The notes: generated by a model not told the origin, from the letters alone. A stretch of DNA of 64,000 nt from Ferrovibrio sp965278975 (GCF_965278975.1 NZ_OZ257126.1:558001-622000); one strand, 5' to 3'; positions 52,045-61,632 are shown, counted from the stretch's first letter. Made by a program: numbers and translations.

Positions 52045-53886
52045 TTACATTTCCGCAATCAACTCCGAATACTTGCGCTCGACAAAGCTGCGCTTCAGTT
52101 TCATCGTCGGCGTGAGTTCTTCGTCCTCTGCCGTCAGCATCACATCAATCAGCCGGAATGCCTTGATCTGCTCCACCGTGGAGAATTGCTCGTTGGCTTC
52201 CTTCACTACCTTGCTGATCAACCCGACGACTTCCGGCCGGGCGCAGAGCGAACGGAAATTGGAGAATGGAATGGCGTTCTTTTGCGCGTAGGTTTCTACA
52301 TTCTCACGATCAATCATGATCAGGCAGGCGAGATACTTCCGCTTGTCACCAACCACGACAGCATCGGATATGTAGGAGGAGAATTTCAGCCGGTTCTCCA
52401 GCAGAGATGGCGTCACATTCTTGCCGCCGGCCGTGATGATGATGTCCTTGAGGCGGTCGGTGATCTTGACCTCTCCACCGGGAAGAATGGCGCCGACATC
52501 GCCGGTATGGACCCAGTCGCCAACCAGCGTAGCAGCCGTTGCCTCAGGCATGTTCAGGTAGCCCGAGAAATTTCCGGGAGAGCGCACCAGGATTTCATCC
52601 TGCGCACCGAGTTTCAGATCAACGCTCTTGAGCGGCAGACCGACATGGCCTGGTGGCGAACCGGGATTGCAGAAAGTGGCGATTCCCGTCTCGGTTTGCC
52701 CATAGACCTCGCTTACCGGCAGGCCGAGGGCAACATACCATTCCAGCAGGTCAACACTGATCGGTGCTGCCCCTGAAAGCCGTATCCGGCTGCGGTCGAG
52801 GCCGAGTTCCTGCTTGATATTGCGGAGGACGAGCACGTCGGCAAGCCGGAATGCGGCCTCAAGCAGTCTTGAGGGTTTTTCATGCTTCATCAGCAACCGT
52901 GCCCGCTGCCGCCCGATCCGCATGGCAATATTGTAACCAGTGCGCCCGATCCAGGTGGCTTCGTCCATCAGTGCCGCTATCCTGGAGTAGAATTTCTCCC
53001 AGATGCGAGGTACGGCAAAAAGAATGGTGGGGGAGAGTTCGCGAATGTTGAGAAAGACGCTTTCCGAACTCTCGACAAAATTCAGTACCGTGCCAACACG
53101 CAACTGTGTGCAGAGAGAAACGACACGCTCCGCCAGATGGCAAAGCGGCAGGTAGGTCAGCAGATCATCGCCTTGCCGTGCCGCAAAAGGCTCGGGTACC
53201 GCCATCATCTGGAACAGCAATGCCCGGTGGGAGATGCGCGCACCCTTCGGCTTGCCCGTGGTACCCGAGGTGTAGACCAGAACAGCGATCTGCTCGGCAT
53301 TTCCAGAAGCAATCCGCGCCTCCAGCAAATCGGGTGCCTCCGCCAGTGCTTCATCACCACATTGCTTCAGCCGAGCAATTGGCCAGACCTGATCGTCGCT
53401 GAAATTGCGCAGGCCTTTCCAATCGACGACAAAAACGCGCTCTATACCCGGCAGCCGGTCGGCAATCTCAAGGTATTTATCGAGCTGTTCTTCATCCTCA
53501 ACAAATAGCCAGCGTGTGCCGCTGTCTTGCAGGATATGACAGATCTGTTCCGCTTGGTAAGTGGGATACACGCCATTCACCGTACCGCCTGCCATATGCA
53601 CGGCCATATCAGCGAAGACCCACTCCTTGTTATCCTCGGATAATATCGCCACGACATCGCCGGCCTGCATACCCAATGCCACAAGACCGGCGGCATAGGC
53701 ATGTGCATGATGATGGAAATCGCTCCAGGTGAAACTTTCCCAGACACCTAGATTCTTCTCACGCAATGCTGTCCGATCACCCCATTGCTCGACCCGCTTG
53801 AGGAAGAGTCTGGCAAGCGTGTCGCAGCCATCAATTGTGATCAGACCAGATTCGCGCCCGACATGCCGCATGTCGCTCATCTCCAT
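52045..53886 (-). CDS. Long-chain acyl-CoA synthetase (FadD15/AMP-forming)
   Basis: A 613-residue adenylate-forming enzyme of the long-chain type: AVLVYTSGTTGKPKGARISH near residues 210-229, LPLCHLAERVVSL, VYGQTETGIATF, HTGDVGAILPGGEVKITDR and the C-terminal ELTPTMKLKR with its lysine. The start at 53886 overlaps livF by ten bases; an in-frame ATG at 53880 with an ATGA overlap is equally possible. Such a ligase embedded in a Liv operon suggests activation of an imported aromatic or cyclic acid. Confidence 0.93.
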   Translation of the reverse strand: MEMSDMRHVGRESGLITIDGCDTLARLFLKRVEQWGDRTALREKNLGVWESFTWSDFHHHAHAYAAGLVALGMQAGDVVAILSEDNKEWVFADMAVHMAGGTVNGVYPTYQAEQICHILQDSGTRWLFVEDEEQLDKYLEIADRLPGIERVFVVDWKGLRNFSDDQVWPIARLKQCGDEALAEAPDLLEARIASGNAEQIAVLVYTSGTTGKPKGARISHRALLFQMMAVPEPFAARQGDDLLTYLPLCHLAERVVSLCTQLRVGTVLNFVESSESVFLNIRELSPTILFAVPRIWEKFYSRIAALMDEATWIGRTGYNIAMRIGRQRARLLMKHEKPSRLLEAAFRLADVLVLRNIKQELGLDRSRIRLSGAAPISVDLLEWYVALGLPVSEVYGQTETGIATFCNPGSPPGHVGLPLKSVDLKLGAQDEILVRSPGNFSGYLNMPEATAATLVGDWVHTGDVGAILPGGEVKITDRLKDIIITAGGKNVTPSLLENRLKFSSYISDAVVVGDKRKYLACLIMIDRENVETYAQKNAIPFSNFRSLCARPEVVGLISKVVKEANEQFSTVEQIKAFRLIDVMLTAEDEELTPTMKLKRSFVERKYSELIAEM

Positions 53887-54647
53887 GTCTTGCGCTTCTT
53901 CCAGCGCCGCTCGCCGCGAATGCCGTCATCCGACTTGCCGAGATAGAATTCCTTTATGTCATCGCTCTCGCGCAATTCGCTTGCCGGTGCGTCCATCACA
54001 ATGCGCCCGACCTCCATGACATAGCCATGATCGGCAAGATCAAGCGCCGCCACCGCATTCTGTTCGACAAGAAGAATTGTCACACCACGCTCGCGGTTGA
54101 TGCGCCGGACAATGCCGAATATCTGCTGCGTGAGCAGCGGGGAAAGGCCGAGGGACGGTTCATCGAGAATCATCAACGGCGCATCGCCCATCAGGCCCCG
54201 CCCTATCGCAAGCATCTGTTGCTGTCCGCCAGATAGGAAGCCGGCCATGTCCTGGCGCTTGGCCTCGAGATCAGGAAAATATCGATAGACCGTTTCCAGA
54301 TCGCGGGCGACTGCATCCTTGTCTGCACGGCCCCAGGCGCCGACGGCAAGATTCTCCGCCACGGTCATGAACGGGAATACTTCGCGGCCCTCCGGGATAT
54401 GGGCAATGCCATGGGCCGCCACCACATCTGGATTGAGGTTCTGGATTTCCTGCCCCCGGAAAATGACCTGGCCTTTGCGGCAATCTATGGCGCCTGAAAT
54501 TGTTTTCAGCAGCGTGGTCTTGCCGGCACCATTGGCACCAAGAACGCAGACGATGCGGCCTTCCGTGACATCAATCGATACCCCGCCGATTGCCATGATC
54601 GGCCCATAGTAGGTCTCGACATTGCGGGTGCTCAGGAGCGTGCTCAT
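53877..54647 (-). CDS. livF: Branched-chain-type ABC transporter ATPase (LivF family)
   Basis: A 256-residue ABC ATPase: Walker A GANGAGKTTLLKT near residues 35-47, HIPEGREVFPFMTVAENL, signature LSGGQQQMLAIGRGLM, Walker B LMILDEPSLGLSP, and TILLVEQNAVAALDLAD. It overlaps livG by ATGA. The C-terminal tail GERRWKKRKTWR is unusually basic. Confidence 0.93.
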   Translation of the reverse strand: MSTLLSTRNVETYYGPIMAIGGVSIDVTEGRIVCVLGANGAGKTTLLKTISGAIDCRKGQVIFRGQEIQNLNPDVVAAHGIAHIPEGREVFPFMTVAENLAVGAWGRADKDAVARDLETVYRYFPDLEAKRQDMAGFLSGGQQQMLAIGRGLMGDAPLMILDEPSLGLSPLLTQQIFGIVRRINRERGVTILLVEQNAVAALDLADHGYVMEVGRIVMDAPASELRESDDIKEFYLGKSDDGIRGERRWKKRKTWR

Positions 54648-55408
54648 GCCGCAGTCCCCAGATAGGCTCGCTGCACCTCGCGGTTGGACTGCACCTCGGC
54701 GACACTGCCCTGCGCCAAAACGCGGCCAGAGACGAGCGCTATGCAGCGCGTAGCCAGGCGGGCCACCAGGTTCATATTATGCTCGACCATCAGGATGGTG
54801 ATGCCAAGCTCTTCGCGAATATCCTTCAGCCAGAAGGCCATGTCGGCCACCTCTTCCGGGTTTAGCCCCGAAGCCGGTTCATCGAGCAGCAGAAGCTGAG
54901 GCTCGGCGCAGACCGCGCGGGCCAGTTCAACATTCTTTCGCGCCCCATAAGCGAGATCCCGCACAACCTCATTGCGCAGATGCTGAAGATCGAGCAGATC
55001 CAGTACTTCCTCCACCTTGCGCCGGGCGATCAGTTCATTGGCACGGGTCGCGCCAGCAAAAAGGAATTCCCGCCCCCAGTTCGATGGCGTGCGCGCATGG
55101 CGCCCGACCAGCAGATTCTGCAGCACGGTGGCGTTCTCGAACAGTTCGATATTCTGGAATGTGCGCGCAATGCCAAGCGAGGCAATCTCATGTGCCTGCC
55201 GTTGGAGCAGATCATGCTCGCCGTATCGCACACTGCCAGTAGATGGCCGATAATAGCGGCTGATCACATTGAATACCGTGGACTTGCCGGCACCATTTGG
55301 TCCGATCAGCGCCAGTGTCTCACCAGGCGCGACGGAAAATGAAACCCCGTCCAGCGCCTTGTTGCCGCCGAAGCTGAGTACAATGTCACTGATGGTCAGC
55401 ATGCTCAC
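54644..55408 (-). CDS. livG: Branched-chain-type ABC transporter ATPase (LivG family)
   Basis: A 254-residue ABC ATPase: Walker A GPNGAGKSTVFNV near residues 37-49, IARTFQNIELFENATVLQNL, Walker B LLLLDEPASGLNPEE, and TILMVEHNMNLVARLA. The signature is degenerate (DLAYGARKNVELARAV) as in other LivG proteins. GTG 55408 overlaps the livM stop by four bases, favouring it over the ATG six bases later. Confidence 0.93.
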   Translation of the reverse strand: MSMLTISDIVLSFGGNKALDGVSFSVAPGETLALIGPNGAGKSTVFNVISRYYRPSTGSVRYGEHDLLQRQAHEIASLGIARTFQNIELFENATVLQNLLVGRHARTPSNWGREFLFAGATRANELIARRKVEEVLDLLDLQHLRNEVVRDLAYGARKNVELARAVCAEPQLLLLDEPASGLNPEEVADMAFWLKDIREELGITILMVEHNMNLVARLATRCIALVSGRVLAQGSVAEVQSNREVQRAYLGTAA

Positions 55409-56481
55409 CGGAATCGCTCCGATTTCAGGTATCGCTTCTGGCGGATAAAAGTCGCGCGGCGATAATAGGGATAGGTCTCGATGAAAAGCCGTAGCTTGAG
55501 CCAGCGCCCGTAGATGCCTTGTGGCTCGAATATAATGAAGAGGGCGATAATTGCGCCAAAGAGCAGATACTCGAGGCCCGCTTGATCCGCTATGGCGGAT
55601 GGCAGGATGACTCGCAGCGCATCGATGAGGTTGGGCAGGAAACTGACGAATATGGCTCCGAAAATGGCACCCGATATCGTGCCAAGGCCACCGACTACCA
55701 CCATCAGCATAAGCCGCAGGCTTTCGAGCAGATTGAAAGTTTCCGGTGAGAGATAGAATAGAAGGTGCGCCAGCAAGCCGCCCGCCACCCCCGTGATAGC
55801 GGCTGAAACGAAGAAGGCACGAACTTTGACGCCCGCAACATCGATGCCAAGCGACTTGGCCGAGGTTTCGCTGTCGCGCACAGCGATCATCGACCGGCCC
55901 GCCGGTCCGCGCATCAGATTGGCCACACCCCAGATGATGAAGAGCAGGACGGCAAGATAGAGATAGTATACCTGCCAGCCTTCACTGAATTCATGGCCGA
56001 AGAAGGTGATAAGCGGCACCTGCAGGCCCATATGACCACCAGTAATCGGCCCCGCCGCACCAATGACACTCTCGGTGACAATAGCAAAGGCCAGAGTCGC
56101 AACCGCGAGATAGAAGCCGTGCATCTTGGAAACAGCACGCCCCAACGCCGCGCCGATTGCACCCGCGATCAATCCGGCGAGCGGCAAGGCGACCAAGAAG
56201 GGAACACCACGCATCAATAGCGCCGCCTGCGTATAGGCACCGATACCAAGGAATGCTGCATGGCCGAACGACACCTGGCCCGTGAAGCCCAGCAACACCA
56301 TGAGCCCGATACCTGCTATGGCGTAGCAGATGAACATGGCAAGTTCGGTGAGGAAGTAGGAAGAAACGAAAAGCGGCAGGGCCAGGGCGACCAGAATCAC
56401 AAGGCCGACACGGATTCGTTCAGCCGGATCGGCGAGGTGATCGATATCCTGGTTATAAGTGGTCTTGAAGAGAACCCGCAC
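55405..56481 (-). CDS. livM: Branched-chain-type ABC transporter permease (LivM family)
   Basis: A 358-residue permease with about nine membrane segments: GFTGQVSFGHAAFLGIGAYT near residues 68-87, AVRDSETSAKSLGIDVAGVK as the cytoplasmic loop, and GGLGTISGAIFGAIFV. It begins at GTG 56481, four bases after livH, and has a soluble C-terminal tail rich in Arg and Tyr. Confidence 0.92.
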   Translation of the reverse strand: MRVLFKTTYNQDIDHLADPAERIRVGLVILVALALPLFVSSYFLTELAMFICYAIAGIGLMVLLGFTGQVSFGHAAFLGIGAYTQAALLMRGVPFLVALPLAGLIAGAIGAALGRAVSKMHGFYLAVATLAFAIVTESVIGAAGPITGGHMGLQVPLITFFGHEFSEGWQVYYLYLAVLLFIIWGVANLMRGPAGRSMIAVRDSETSAKSLGIDVAGVKVRAFFVSAAITGVAGGLLAHLLFYLSPETFNLLESLRLMLMVVVGGLGTISGAIFGAIFVSFLPNLIDALRVILPSAIADQAGLEYLLFGAIIALFIIFEPQGIYGRWLKLRLFIETYPYYRRATFIRQKRYLKSERFR

Positions 56482-56485
56482 AGCC

Positions 56486-57358
56486 TCACACCTTCTTCTG
56501 GTAGGTTTGCGGAATCAGCCCTTCTGGCCGCACGAACAGCACCACGAGAAGGATGATATAGGCGTAAACGCCTTTCAGCGGCGGATAGAAGTAATCCAGG
56601 AAAGGCTCGCTGACACCGAGCAGCAAGCACCCGATCAGGGCACCGGGAATGGAGCCGAAACCTCCCACCACAGCGCCAGCTATCGCCTTTATGCCGAATA
56701 TCGACATCTCGGTATCAATCTGGGTGATCGGCGCCACCAGGATGCCGGCAATCGCTGCAACGACGGCCGCGATGGCCCAGATCACCGAGATCAACCGGCG
56801 CACTGGCACGCGGCTGTAATAGGCTGCCAGCTGATTCTGCGATGCGGCCTGCATGGCGAGCCCTACAGGAGTTTTACTGAAAAACGCCCAGAGCAGCATG
56901 CAGATGACGAAAGTACCGGCCATGATCGCCAGGCGGTCCATGCCGAGCACAATACCGGCCACCACCACCTGGCCATTGAAGGGCGAATTCATGACATGGG
57001 GCGAGAAGCCCCAGATCATCCCGGCCGCTGCCTTCAGCATCAGGCCGATCGCCACGGTCAGGATGAATACAGATGCCTGATTCTCGCCAATCATGCGCCG
57101 CATGATCAGCATATCCAGCAGGTAGCCCGTGATAGCCATCGTCAGCAGGCCCAGCGCCGTGCCGAACCAGAAGCCAAGCCCCCAGAACTCGGCAAAGGTA
57201 AGCACCACGAAAGCACCGATCATCATGATCTCGCCATGGGCGAAATTCACTACCTCGGTGGCCCGGTAGATGAAGACGAAGCCTATGGCCACCAGCGCAT
57301 AGCCGCAGCCCTGCGCCAAGCCGATGAGCAATAGCTGGAAAATGTCAGATGTTGCCAT
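56486..57358 (-). CDS. livH: Branched-chain-type ABC transporter permease (LivH family)
   Basis: A 290-residue permease with about eight membrane helices: FIYRATEVVNFAHGEIMMIG near residues 28-47, AMQAASQNQLAAYYSRVPV, and AGAVVGGFGSIPGALIG. It follows the SDR by 27 bases and continues into livM, livG and livF. Together with the binding protein at 50825 it makes the second Liv-type importer of the window. Confidence 0.93.
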   Translation of the reverse strand: MATSDIFQLLLIGLAQGCGYALVAIGFVFIYRATEVVNFAHGEIMMIGAFVVLTFAEFWGLGFWFGTALGLLTMAITGYLLDMLIMRRMIGENQASVFILTVAIGLMLKAAAGMIWGFSPHVMNSPFNGQVVVAGIVLGMDRLAIMAGTFVICMLLWAFFSKTPVGLAMQAASQNQLAAYYSRVPVRRLISVIWAIAAVVAAIAGILVAPITQIDTEMSIFGIKAIAGAVVGGFGSIPGALIGCLLLGVSEPFLDYFYPPLKGVYAYIILLVVLFVRPEGLIPQTYQKKV

Positions 57359-57385
57359 AAGTACTATCCCGTGGCGGCTGCGGTT

Positions 57386-58210
57386 TCATATCGAGATGCC
57401 GCCGCCGACGATGATGGTTTGGCCGGAGATGTAATTGCTCTCGGGCGTGCAAAAGAGGTAGACGCCATTGGCGGCTTCTTCTGGGCTACCGGCGCGGCCC
57501 ATCGGGATCATCGATTTCAGCCCATGGGCGACCTTCTCGGGGATACCGACCTGGACGCGGTTGCCCTCGAAACTCATCTCGACCTTCTCGTCACTGGCGA
57601 TGGTGAGTCGGGTTTCGATGTAGCCAAAGGCGACGCAGTTGACGTTGACCTTAAGCCGCCCCCATTCCTTGGCCAGCGTCTTGGTCATGCCAAGGATGCC
57701 AGATTTGGCTGAACTGTAATTCACCTGGCCCGGATTGCCGGCAGTGCCGGCCACCGAGGAGATATTGACCACCTTGCGGATCACTTCACGCCCTTCGGCC
57801 GTTTCGGCCCGCACCGCCTCGGCAATCGGGCGATAGGCGGCGCGCAGGATACGGAAAGGCGCCTTCAGGTGAACATCCACCATGGCGTCAAACTGTTCGT
57901 CCGTCATGCGGCCAATCATGCTGTCCCAGGTGTAACCGGCATTATTGACGATGATGTCGACACCGCCGAAGCGGTCGAGGCCGGCATTGATGAACCGTTC
58001 GCCGAAATCGGCTTCGTTTACGCTACCGGCAACCGCGATGGCCCTGCCGCCCGCACGAATGATCTCGTCAACAACAGCATTGGCCGGATCGGCATCCAGA
58101 TCATTCACAACCACCGCAGCCCCTTCCGAGGCAAGCTTATGCGCCAGGGCACGGCCGATACCGCGCCCGGAACCGGTCACATAAGCCGTCTTTCCATTCA
58201 ACTTTGCCAT
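57386..58210 (-). CDS. Short-chain dehydrogenase/reductase (3-hydroxyacyl-CoA dehydrogenase-like)
   Basis: A 274-residue classical SDR: YVTGSGRGIGRALA near residues 10-23, NNAGYTWDSMIGRMTD, catalytic Ser in VNISSVAGTAG and Tyr-x3-Lys in NYSSAKSG. ATG 58210 has an AGGGA site; the earlier TTG would overlap the preceding stop. It lies two bases after the acyl-CoA dehydrogenase and likely oxidises the 3-hydroxyacyl-CoA made by the MaoC pair. Confidence 0.92.
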   Translation of the reverse strand: MAKLNGKTAYVTGSGRGIGRALAHKLASEGAAVVVNDLDADPANAVVDEIIRAGGRAIAVAGSVNEADFGERFINAGLDRFGGVDIIVNNAGYTWDSMIGRMTDEQFDAMVDVHLKAPFRILRAAYRPIAEAVRAETAEGREVIRKVVNISSVAGTAGNPGQVNYSSAKSGILGMTKTLAKEWGRLKVNVNCVAFGYIETRLTIASDEKVEMSFEGNRVQVGIPEKVAHGLKSMIPMGRAGSPEEAANGVYLFCTPESNYISGQTIIVGGGISI

Positions 58211-58212
58211 AA

Positions 58213-59361
58213 TCAATCCCTGTCCAATGAGCGCGCGATTAGTTCGCGCATGATCTCGTTTGCGCCACCATAGATGCGCTGCACTCTGGCATCGCGGTAC
58301 AGTTCGGCGATGCGGTACTCATTCATGTAGCCATAGCCACCATGCAGTTGCAGGCAGTTATCAATGATGCGGCACTGCATTTCGCTGCCCCACCACTTAC
58401 CCATGGCGGCCCGCTCCGGTTTCAAGCTGCCGGCTTCGAGTTCCTCCACCAGCCGGTCAACAAAAGCGGCGAAAATCTCGATCTCACTTTTGGCTTCGGC
58501 GAGCTTGAAGCGCGTATTCTGATAGTCCATCAGCCGCTGGCCGAAGGTCTTTCGGTTCTTCACATACTCAAGCGTGACATCGAGCGCGCAGCGCGAGGCT
58601 GCGAGCGCGCCGACCGCGATCATCAGCCGCTCCCAGGAAAGCTGGCCCATCAACTGGTAGAAACCGCGGCCTTCGGCATCGCCGATCAGACTCATGCGGG
58701 GAACGCGCACATCCTGGAAGGCCAGCTCCATCGTGTCCTGACGATCCATGCCGATCTTGTCGAGCTGTCGGCCACGCTGGAAACCTTCCGCCCCGCCGGT
58801 TTCCAGTGCAATCAGCGAAATACCCTTGGCGCCCGCAGCGGGATCGGTTTTGGCTACAACGATGATGAAATCGGCATTGGCGGCGTTAGAAATGAAAGTC
58901 TTCTGGCCGTTCAGTACATACTGATTACCCTCGGCGATGGCGGTGGTGCGAACAGCTTGCAGATCACTGCCGGTCCCGGGCTCCGTCATCGCGATGGCAC
59001 CGACCCACTCTCCGGAAGCGAGTTTGGGCAGCCAGGCCTGCTTCTGCTCCTCTGTGGCGAAGGCGACGAGATAATGCTGCACTATATTGTGCACGCCGAT
59101 GCCCCAGCCGGTATCGCCGATCCGGCCCTGTTCCATGTAGGTGACCAGATCGAAGCTGCGCGACAGGCCCGAGCCGCCATACTCCACTGGTGTCGAGGCC
59201 CCCAGGATGCCTAGCGCACCGGCCTTCTCCCAGAAGGCATGCGGTACCCGGCGTTCGTCCGTCCATCGGACACGGTGCGGCTCGTAGTCCTGCGCCAGAA
59301 ATTTCCGAACCGTCATGCCAAAGGCATGATGGTCATCGGTGAGCCATGCGGCTTCCGACAT
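58213..59361 (-). CDS. Acyl-CoA dehydrogenase
   Basis: A 382-residue acyl-CoA dehydrogenase: IAMTEPGTGSDLQAVRTTA, VLNGQKTFISNAANAD, WERLMIAVGALAASR with Glu in the helix-G position, and LHGGYGYMNEYRIAELYRDA with Glu in the medium-chain position, then YGGANEIMRELIARSL. Active-site residues are therefore complete, unlike the enzyme at 13029-14213. It starts 79 bases after the half-MaoC gene; a weak CCCCG/CGGGG hairpin lies in that gap. Confidence 0.93.
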   Translation of the reverse strand: MSEAAWLTDDHHAFGMTVRKFLAQDYEPHRVRWTDERRVPHAFWEKAGALGILGASTPVEYGGSGLSRSFDLVTYMEQGRIGDTGWGIGVHNIVQHYLVAFATEEQKQAWLPKLASGEWVGAIAMTEPGTGSDLQAVRTTAIAEGNQYVLNGQKTFISNAANADFIIVVAKTDPAAGAKGISLIALETGGAEGFQRGRQLDKIGMDRQDTMELAFQDVRVPRMSLIGDAEGRGFYQLMGQLSWERLMIAVGALAASRCALDVTLEYVKNRKTFGQRLMDYQNTRFKLAEAKSEIEIFAAFVDRLVEELEAGSLKPERAAMGKWWGSEMQCRIIDNCLQLHGGYGYMNEYRIAELYRDARVQRIYGGANEIMRELIARSLDRD

Positions 59362-59440
59362 AGTGCCTCCCTGTACGCCCCGTTTTCACCGGGGTTCGTT
59401 TCCACCTGCTGCCAATGCGCGACAGCGGCCATTCCCTGTC

Positions 59441-59857
59441 TCAGTCGGCGCGGATGACCGCTTCGCCGCCAAGTGTCTGTATGTTGCCGTCGATATGTGC
59501 CGCCAATGCGATACGCAGCTTCGGCACCCCGGCTTCTTCGAAGCGCTCGATCACCTTGCCGGTGAACCGCCCCGTGGCGCCAACCGGAGTGATCGCCATG
59601 AAGCGGGTTTCCAGGCTTTCCAACCGGCCGAGACCGGCCCAATCGGTCACCACTCGCGCATATGGCGCCATCGACAGCATGCCTTGGGCAAACACATCAT
59701 CGAGGCCGGCCGCACGGGCAAAATCGGTGTCGATATGTACTGCGTTATGGTCGCCCGAGGCGCCCCCGTAGAGGGCAAGCAGCTTGCGTGTATAGGGGCC
59801 GAAAACGATCTCGGGCAGGGCATCACCCACTTCCGCCTTGCTCACATCCATGGCCAT
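59441..59857 (-). CDS. MaoC-like enoyl-CoA hydratase, catalytic half
   Basis: A 138-residue hot-dog protein with a full hydratase-2 motif, YGGASGDHNAVHIDTDFARA near residues 29-48 (Asp and His present), and VFAQGMLSMAPYARVV. ATG 59857 follows GGAGG by five bases. Pairs with the gene ten bases upstream; the organisation parallels 10824-11698 at the other end of the window. Confidence 0.92.
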   Translation of the reverse strand: MAMDVSKAEVGDALPEIVFGPYTRKLLALYGGASGDHNAVHIDTDFARAAGLDDVFAQGMLSMAPYARVVTDWAGLGRLESLETRFMAITPVGATGRFTGKVIERFEEAGVPKLRIALAAHIDGNIQTLGGEAVIRAD

Positions 59858-59867
59858 GAATACCTCC

Positions 59868-60368
59868 TCAACCCAGGCGGTGCACAAAGGTGCGGCGGAT
59901 CGCGACCACCTCACCGCGTTGCGAATGGCTGAGCGATGAGCGGATATGGCAAAATTCCAGTGCACCACCCTTCTTGTCCTCGAAACCCAGCACCTCATGG
60001 GTGATGGTGATTTCATCGCCGGCAAAGAGATGGCTGGAATACTCGTATCGTTCGCTGCCATGCAGCAGGTAGCGCAGATCGCAGCGCACCAGGTCGAATA
60101 TCGGCGTGAAGCCAAGACGCCGGGCCGCGTTGGTGGTTTCAAGATCGATAACCATCGGGAAGGTAGGCGGCGCCACGATAGTCGGAAAACCGGCCGCGCG
60201 GGCCGCCGTCTCGTCGAAATGGATGGGATTGCTTTCCCCCACCACGTCACAGAAGAAGGCAATCCGCCCCTTCTCGACCGGATAGGATACCGGCTTGGTT
60301 TTCGCTCCAACCGTGGCGCGGTTGAAAATGCCGCGCGGATTCACGGCCTGGGTTTTGGCGTCGGCCAT
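59868..60368 (-). CDS. MaoC-like hot-dog hydratase subunit (FAS1-like dehydratase half)
   Basis: A 166-residue hot-dog protein with VVGESNPIHFDETAARAAGF near residues 42-61; the His is kept here, in contrast to the Tyr of the homologue at 10824-11285, while the Asp is Glu. IVAPPTFPMVIDLETT is the second conserved part. Expected to form a heterodimeric hydratase with the next gene. It lies 11 bases after the thiolase gene. Confidence 0.9.
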   Translation of the reverse strand: MADAKTQAVNPRGIFNRATVGAKTKPVSYPVEKGRIAFFCDVVGESNPIHFDETAARAAGFPTIVAPPTFPMVIDLETTNAARRLGFTPIFDLVRCDLRYLLHGSERYEYSSHLFAGDEITITHEVLGFEDKKGGALEFCHIRSSLSHSQRGEVVAIRRTFVHRLG

Positions 60369-60379
60369 GGCAGTGCTCC

Positions 60380-61561
60380 TCAGCCGGCCTGATACAGTGT
60401 GACCACGCAGGCGCCGCCCAGCCCGAGATTATGCTGCAGCGCGGTGCGGGCGCCTTCGACCTGAGTCGGGCCGGCAGTGCCGCGGAGTTGATGGGTCAGT
60501 TCGTAGCATTGGGCAAGACCAGTGGCGCCAAGCGGATGCCCCTTGGAAAGCAGGCCGCCAGAAGGATTGGTCACCACCTGGCCACCATAGGTATTGTCGC
60601 CATCGTTGATGAACTTTGCCGCACCGCCTTCAGGGCACAGGCCAAGCCCTTCATAGGTGATCAACTCGTTCTGGGCGAAGCAATCGTGCAACTCAAGCAC
60701 GTCCACATCCTGGGGGCCGATGCCAGAGCGATCATAGACCGCCTTGGCCGTGGCTGCCGTCATGTCATAACCGACGACACGCATCATGTCGTCATCAGCG
60801 AAGGTGGAGGGGCCGTCGGTGCGCATTTCCTGCGCCACGATGCGCACGACATCCTTCAGTCCATGCTTTCTGGCAAACCCTTCCGAACAGAGGATGGCCG
60901 CTGCCGCGCCGCAGGTCGGCGGACAGGCCATCAGCTTGTGCATGGCGCCGGGCCATACCACCGGGCTGCGCATCACATCCTCAACCGACACTTCCTGCCG
61001 GAACAGTGCGAGAGGATTGCGCGCGGCATGTCGGCTGGCCTTGGCCCGGACCTTGGCGAATTCCTCAAGCCCGATGCCGTATTTCTTCATGTAGGAAAGA
61101 CCAGCGCCACCGAAATAGCGCAGCGCCAGCGGCACCTCACCATGACCGACGATACGATCCGTCGCTTCGTCAAAGCGCTGGAACGGACTGGTACGATCAT
61201 TGAAATGCGTACCCAGCGCGCCGGGGCGCATTTCCTCGAAACCCAGCGCCAGCACACAATCGGCCGCGCCACTCTCCACCGCCTGGCGGGCAAGCCAAAG
61301 CGCCGTGGAACCGGATGAGCAGTTATTGTTGACGTTCACCACCGGAACGCCGGTCATCCCGACATCATACACCGAGCGCTGGCCGCAGGTGCTGTCACCA
61401 TAGACATACCCGGCATACACCTGCTGTACGGCTTCGTAGCCAAGGCCGGCATCCGCCAATGCATTGCGCACGGCTTCGGCGGCCATTTCATGGTAGCTCC
61501 TGGAAGCACCCGGCTTGGCGAATTTGATCATTCCCACGCCAGCGACGATCGGCTTCGACAT
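60380..61561 (-). CDS. Thiolase family protein (SCP-x/lipid-transfer type acetyl-CoA acetyltransferase)
   Basis: A 393-residue thiolase of the SCP-x type. The nucleophile is Cys81 (VNVNNNCSSGSTALW); the His lies in LSKGHPLGATGLAQ, and the end is NLGLGGACVVTLYQ. Unlike the protein at 9637-10776, the thiolytic residues are present, so thiolysis of a 3-oxoacyl-CoA is plausible. ATG 61561 has GGGAGG before it; a longer reading enters the LysR promoter region. First gene of the 61561-49905 operon, divergent from lysR. Confidence 0.92.
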   Translation of the reverse strand: MSKPIVAGVGMIKFAKPGASRSYHEMAAEAVRNALADAGLGYEAVQQVYAGYVYGDSTCGQRSVYDVGMTGVPVVNVNNNCSSGSTALWLARQAVESGAADCVLALGFEEMRPGALGTHFNDRTSPFQRFDEATDRIVGHGEVPLALRYFGGAGLSYMKKYGIGLEEFAKVRAKASRHAARNPLALFRQEVSVEDVMRSPVVWPGAMHKLMACPPTCGAAAAILCSEGFARKHGLKDVVRIVAQEMRTDGPSTFADDDMMRVVGYDMTAATAKAVYDRSGIGPQDVDVLELHDCFAQNELITYEGLGLCPEGGAAKFINDGDNTYGGQVVTNPSGGLLSKGHPLGATGLAQCYELTHQLRGTAGPTQVEGARTALQHNLGLGGACVVTLYQAG

Positions 61562-61632
61562 TCTTTTCCTCCCGGCGGCCTTTTTTTGGAGATCGACCGC
61601 GCCTTCGCCACACAGCTTGCCAGGGTTGCGCC

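Noticed and set aside
59378..59394. Terminator in the gap before the 58213-59361 dehydrogenase gene
   Set aside because: The CCCCG/CGGGG stem is only five base pairs and has no T-run after it on the transcribed strand.
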